From Methanomicrobia archaeon LH_S13 (GTDB taxonomy: Archaea; Halobacteriota; Syntropharchaeia; Alkanophagales; Methanospirareceae), in contig JAGXOR010000001.1 in the NCBI GenBank assembly GCA_023659785.1, positions 1-39,200 of the forward strand: a stretch of 39,200 nt of DNA. The letters are read 5' to 3'. The notes beneath the pieces are model-generated. The model did not search any database and had not been told where the DNA came from. It worked only from the letters and a program-made list of their open reading frames with translations. The position numbers and the translations under genes are program-made. Positions 36,622 to 39,200 of the stretch are shown in pieces. Each line of letters begins with the position of its first letter. The first letter of the stretch is position 1.

Positions 36622-38412
36622 ATGACAAAAATATCAGCAAGTGGAATCGTAGGAATAGATTTAGGAACAACGAATTCAGCAGCGGCGGTGATGATAGGTG
36701 GTGAGCCGGTAATAATACCAAGTGAGGAGGGACTTACACCTTACGGTAAGATGTTTCCTTCTGTGGTGGCATTCACGGACGAAAATGAAAGATTGGTTGG
36801 TGAGTTAGCAAGGATGCACGCGGTTGAAAATCCTGATAGGACAGTGAGCGGGATAAAGAGGAAAATGGGCACTTCGCACAAGGTAAAAATAGGTCCGAGG
36901 GAATATACACCGCAGGAAATCTCTGCTATGATACTTCAAAAGATAAAGATGGATGCCGAGGAATATTTGGGAACGGAAGTAGAAAAGGCGGTTATCACCG
37001 TGCCCGCGTATTTTAACGATAATCAAAGGATAGCGACGAAAGAAGCGGGAAGAATTGCAGGTTTAGAAGTAGTCAGGCTGATAAACGAACCTACTGCCGC
37101 TTCTTTAGCTTATGGATTGGATAAAGAGAAGAAAGAGGAATTAAAGATTGCAGTGCTTGATTTGGGTGCAGGGACGTTTGACGTTACGATATTAAAGCTC
37201 AGAGAAGAGCTGTTCAAGGTCATCTCCACCAGTGGAGATACTCAATTAGGCGGGCTGGACATGGACGAGAAGCTCGTTGAATTCATGCTTAAGGAGTTGG
37301 AAAAGGAATACCGGCTTGACATAAGAAGAGATAAAAAGGCAATGCAAAAATTACGGTCTGCGACAGAGAGAGCGAAGATAGATTTATCTACTGCAAGTTC
37401 AACGAATATAGGCATATCATTTCCATTTGTTGAGTTGGGGTTAAATCAGAATATGAACCTGGATTTAAGCAGGGAAGAAATGGAAGAGTTAATCAAGCCC
37501 GTAATTCAGAGGTTGGATGAACCGATAAATCAAGCGTTAGAAGATGCGAAATTAGCTCCTGAGCACATAGATAAGGTTGTATTGGTAGGAGGACCAACGA
37601 GGATGCCTGTAGTGCGGGAAAAAATCGAGCGATTCTTTGGTAAGGAAGCGGAGAGAGGGATAGACCCGATGGAATGTGTGGCAAAAGGGGCTGCAATTCA
37701 AGCTGGTGTTCTCGCAGGTGAGATAGATGATGTGCTTCTGCTGGATGTAATTCCTCTTTCCTTAGGTATAGAGACCTCAGGCGGGATTTTTACGCCGATA
37801 ATGGAGAGGAATACGACAATACCGGTAGATGAGAGCGAGATATTTACCACCTCAAAGGATAACCAGATGAGGATGGCAATACACGTGCTACAAGGAGAAA
37901 GAGCAATGGCTGCGGATAACACAACACTCGGCTTGTTTTCCTTTGATGATATTCCAGTAGCACCAAAAAGGACTCCTCTAATTGATGTCGCTTTTGATAT
38001 AGATGCCGATGGCATTTTAAACGTGAGTGCCGAGGATTTAGACACGAGTAAGCGCAGGGAGATAAGGATCGAAGGGTCAACAAAACTTTCAGAAGAAGAA
38101 ATAGGAGGGATGATAAAAAAAGCGAAGAGACATGAAAAGGAGGATAAGAAAAGGAGAGAGAGTATAGAGACGCTAAATCAAGCAAAGGCGATAATAGATG
38201 CAGCAGAGCTTGCAATAAAAGAAATGTACGAAGATGAAGGAGTGAATGAACAAGGAAAGGGAGAGGTGAAAAAGGGTGTTTTACAATTAAAAGAAGGAAT
38301 GAAAGGTGAAGTTGAAGGCGATATTGACATTCAGAAGATTAAAAAAGATGCTGAGGAGTTGAAAAGAATAATGCAGAAGATGTTGATTGATAAAGGAGAA
38401 GGAGAAGAATAA
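36622..38412 (+). CDS. dnaK: Hsp70 chaperone DnaK
   Basis: A 596-residue Hsp70. The nucleotide-binding domain contains GIVGIDLGTTNSAAAV (phosphate 1), AVLDLGAGTFDVTIL (phosphate 2, with A replacing the usual second G) and KVVLVGGPTRMPVVR (adenosine). The linker/substrate-binding part has LLLDVIPLSLGIETSGGIFT and PLIDVAFDIDADGILNVSAE, and the lid ends EELKRIMQKMLIDKGEGEE. The length is near normal and the gene looks intact. It does not sit with grpE and a stand-alone dnaJ as usual, but follows a GvpF/L-DnaJ fusion and precedes a broken Hsp20/GvpH. It may therefore be a locus-dedicated paralogue. Confidence 0.93.
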   Translation: MTKISASGIVGIDLGTTNSAAAVMIGGEPVIIPSEEGLTPYGKMFPSVVAFTDENERLVGELARMHAVENPDRTVSGIKRKMGTSHKVKIGPREYTPQEISAMILQKIKMDAEEYLGTEVEKAVITVPAYFNDNQRIATKEAGRIAGLEVVRLINEPTAASLAYGLDKEKKEELKIAVLDLGAGTFDVTILKLREELFKVISTSGDTQLGGLDMDEKLVEFMLKELEKEYRLDIRRDKKAMQKLRSATERAKIDLSTASSTNIGISFPFVELGLNQNMNLDLSREEMEELIKPVIQRLDEPINQALEDAKLAPEHIDKVVLVGGPTRMPVVREKIERFFGKEAERGIDPMECVAKGAAIQAGVLAGEIDDVLLLDVIPLSLGIETSGGIFTPIMERNTTIPVDESEIFTTSKDNQMRMAIHVLQGERAMAADNTTLGLFSFDDIPVAPKRTPLIDVAFDIDADGILNVSAEDLDTSKRREIRIEGSTKLSEEEIGGMIKKAKRHEKEDKKRRESIETLNQAKAIIDAAELAIKEMYEDEGVNEQGKGEVKKGVLQLKEGMKGEVEGDIDIQKIKKDAEELKRIMQKMLIDKGEGEE

Positions 38413-38435
38413 AATCATAGGGGTGAGATAAGAAT

Positions 38436-38952
38436 ATGGAAAAAGGGAAGAGGAAAAAAAAGAAGGGGTTGAATTTGATTTCGGGGGTTTATTTAAAGGT
38501 TTGGGAGACTTTTTTGAAAGTGTTGCAGAAATTGCAAAAGAGTGAAAGACGGAGATAGAGAAGACTGGAGAGATTACTTTTGATAAAGCGAAGAAACTAC
38601 GAGGGATGTATGGCATTAATGTTAAGGTCAGCAGTGCAGGCATACCTGTTGTAGAAACTTTCGGGACAAGAAAAAGAAAATACGAAAAGCGCGAGCCCCC
38701 AGAACTCGAAGCGAACCTTTAGTAGATGCTTTTGAGGAGGATGAAAAAGAAAGTATGAGAGTAATAGCAGAATTGCCGGGAACTGAGGAAAAGGATATAA
38801 AAATTGAGATAGAAGGGAATATTTTAAAATTATCTGCGGATAGTAAAGAAAGAAAGTATAGTAAAGATGTAACACTGCCCTGTGAAGTAACTGGCGATAT
38901 GCAAAAGACGTATAATAATGGGGTATTAGAGCTTATATTGAAGAAAAAATAG
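38436..38952 (+). pseudogene. GvpH/Hsp20-like small heat-shock protein, frameshifted
   Basis: Behind GGGGTGAGATAAGAAT an ATG at 38436 opens MEKGKRKKKK. The family-like continuation (EFDFGGLFKGLGDFFESVAE) is in another frame, a shift located at an A8 run (38454-38461). An in-frame TGA follows IAKE. The same frame goes on ITFDKAKKLRGMYGINVKVS, GIPVVETFGTRKRKYEKRE, then shifts again at a C5 run (38696-38700). The final frame gives the alpha-crystallin part MRVIAELPGTEEKDIKIEIE, LPCEVTGDMQKTYNNGVLEL. The FGGLFKGLGDF start is typical of archaeal GvpH. It is broken as given. Real decay, slippage control or sequencing error are all possible. Confidence 0.75.
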
Positions 38953-39024
38953 ATAGTTTTAAAATATGTTATATGACCTATTTTTAAACGGATAGAAATA
39001 TGTTAAAAATATGGAGGAGGGAAT

Positions 39025-39200
39025 ATGGAAAAAGAATATGAAAAGAGGAGAAAACGTCTAAAAGAGAGGTATCAAGCACGAAAAGAGAGATATGAGGAGC
39101 GTTACAAATCTGAAGCGCCGATGCCACCATCAGTAGAGGAAAAAGTAGAAGAAGAAATAAAGCCCAAAGTGGAAGCACCAGTACCGGTAGAGGAGGAAGA
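39025..39200 (+). CDS. Charged coiled-coil/linker protein, cut by window end
   Basis: The first 58 codons of a gene behind GGAGGAGGGAAT: MEKEYEKRRKRLKERYQARK, ERYEERYKSEAPMPPSVEEK, then a Val/Glu/Pro-rich stretch (KPKVEAPVPVEEEE). A basic helix followed by an acidic proline-rich linker suggests an N-terminal extension before a domain located beyond 39200. Similar composition to the small proteins at 33.4-35.5 kb. Whether it leads to a gvp protein such as GvpA, GvpJ or GvpN cannot be seen. Confidence 0.6.
   Translation, partial: MEKEYEKRRKRLKERYQARKERYEERYKSEAPMPPSVEEKVEEEIKPKVEAPVPVEEE

Noticed and set aside
37698..38215. Open frames antisense to dnaK
   Set aside because: They mirror the strongly coding dnaK and show no family motif or ribosome-binding site.
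38500..38560. Recoding of the in-frame TGA (for example selenocysteine) in the GvpH/Hsp20-like gene
   Set aside because: Two frameshifts elsewhere in the same gene make decay or sequence error simpler, and the family has no Sec position or visible insertion element.

Overview
The window looks like a chromosome segment of a methanogenic or methane-oxidising euryarchaeon (Methanosarcinales/Syntrophoarchaeia/ANME-type). This is inferred from gene content; no rRNA is present. Archaeal markers are a transcription factor B gene, Lrp/AsnC regulators, TATA-like promoters, an A1-U72 tRNA-Gln, a four-subunit pyruvate synthase with an FrhB-family (F420-type) protein, a DUF39 homocysteine-synthesis protein, a dihydropteroate-synthase-like protein of the tetrahydromethanopterin branch and an MfnE-like methanofuran kinase. 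Composition is AT-rich. Most genes are tightly packed in short operons.

Left part (1-12.2 kb): on the minus strand lie a decayed VapBC-like pair, the DUF39/CBS homocysteine protein, a class II aldolase, a HAD phosphatase with MoaC, and an AIR-synthase-related protein. On the plus strand follow a broken molybdopterin-oxidoreductase tail, an SAM methyltransferase, an ADP-ribosylglycohydrolase, tRNA-Gln, MoaA, a small protein, an Lrp regulator and an aminotransferase. Several decayed IS200/IS605-type (TnpB) elements sit here. They abut or overlap the ends of host genes (AIR-synthase 3' end, methyltransferase 5' end, MoaA 3' end, FrhB 3' end).

Middle (12.2-28.4 kb): a minus-strand pyruvate:ferredoxin oxidoreductase cluster (porG-porD, a 460-base interruption, then porA-porB-frhB-like) is followed by GTP-type PEP carboxykinase, which is divergent from an Lrp regulator. 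Together these form an acetyl-CoA to pyruvate to oxaloacetate/PEP carbon-assimilation block. The interruption carries a 54-base perfect inverted copy of the first 54 bases of the window. Next come a decayed TnpB element, the dihydropteroate-synthase-like gene, Rad50, a DUF123 nuclease-like gene, NadA, a membrane protein, an MfnE-like kinase and TFB.

Right part (28.4-39.2 kb) is the most unusual region. It is a gas-vesicle-protein-like accessory locus with no recognisable GvpA in view. It holds a STAS/SpoIIE remnant, a MEDS-like sensor fused to a PadR-type HTH, a GvpF/L with an extra N-terminal domain, GvpG, a tandem Get3/ArsA ATPase with a CxxC in each half, and seven very small Lys/Arg/Glu-rich proteins each behind a strong Shine-Dalgarno site. 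These are followed by a second GvpF/L fused to a DnaJ domain, a full DnaK and a GvpH/Hsp20-like gene broken by two homopolymer frameshifts and an in-frame stop. Two near-identical 21-base motifs and a perfect palindrome at the promoters suggest a local regulon under the PadR-type protein. The combination of GvpF/L, DnaJ, DnaK, Hsp20 and Get3 suggests a dedicated chaperone/assembly machine for an unseen client, possibly gas-vesicle protein just beyond the right edge.
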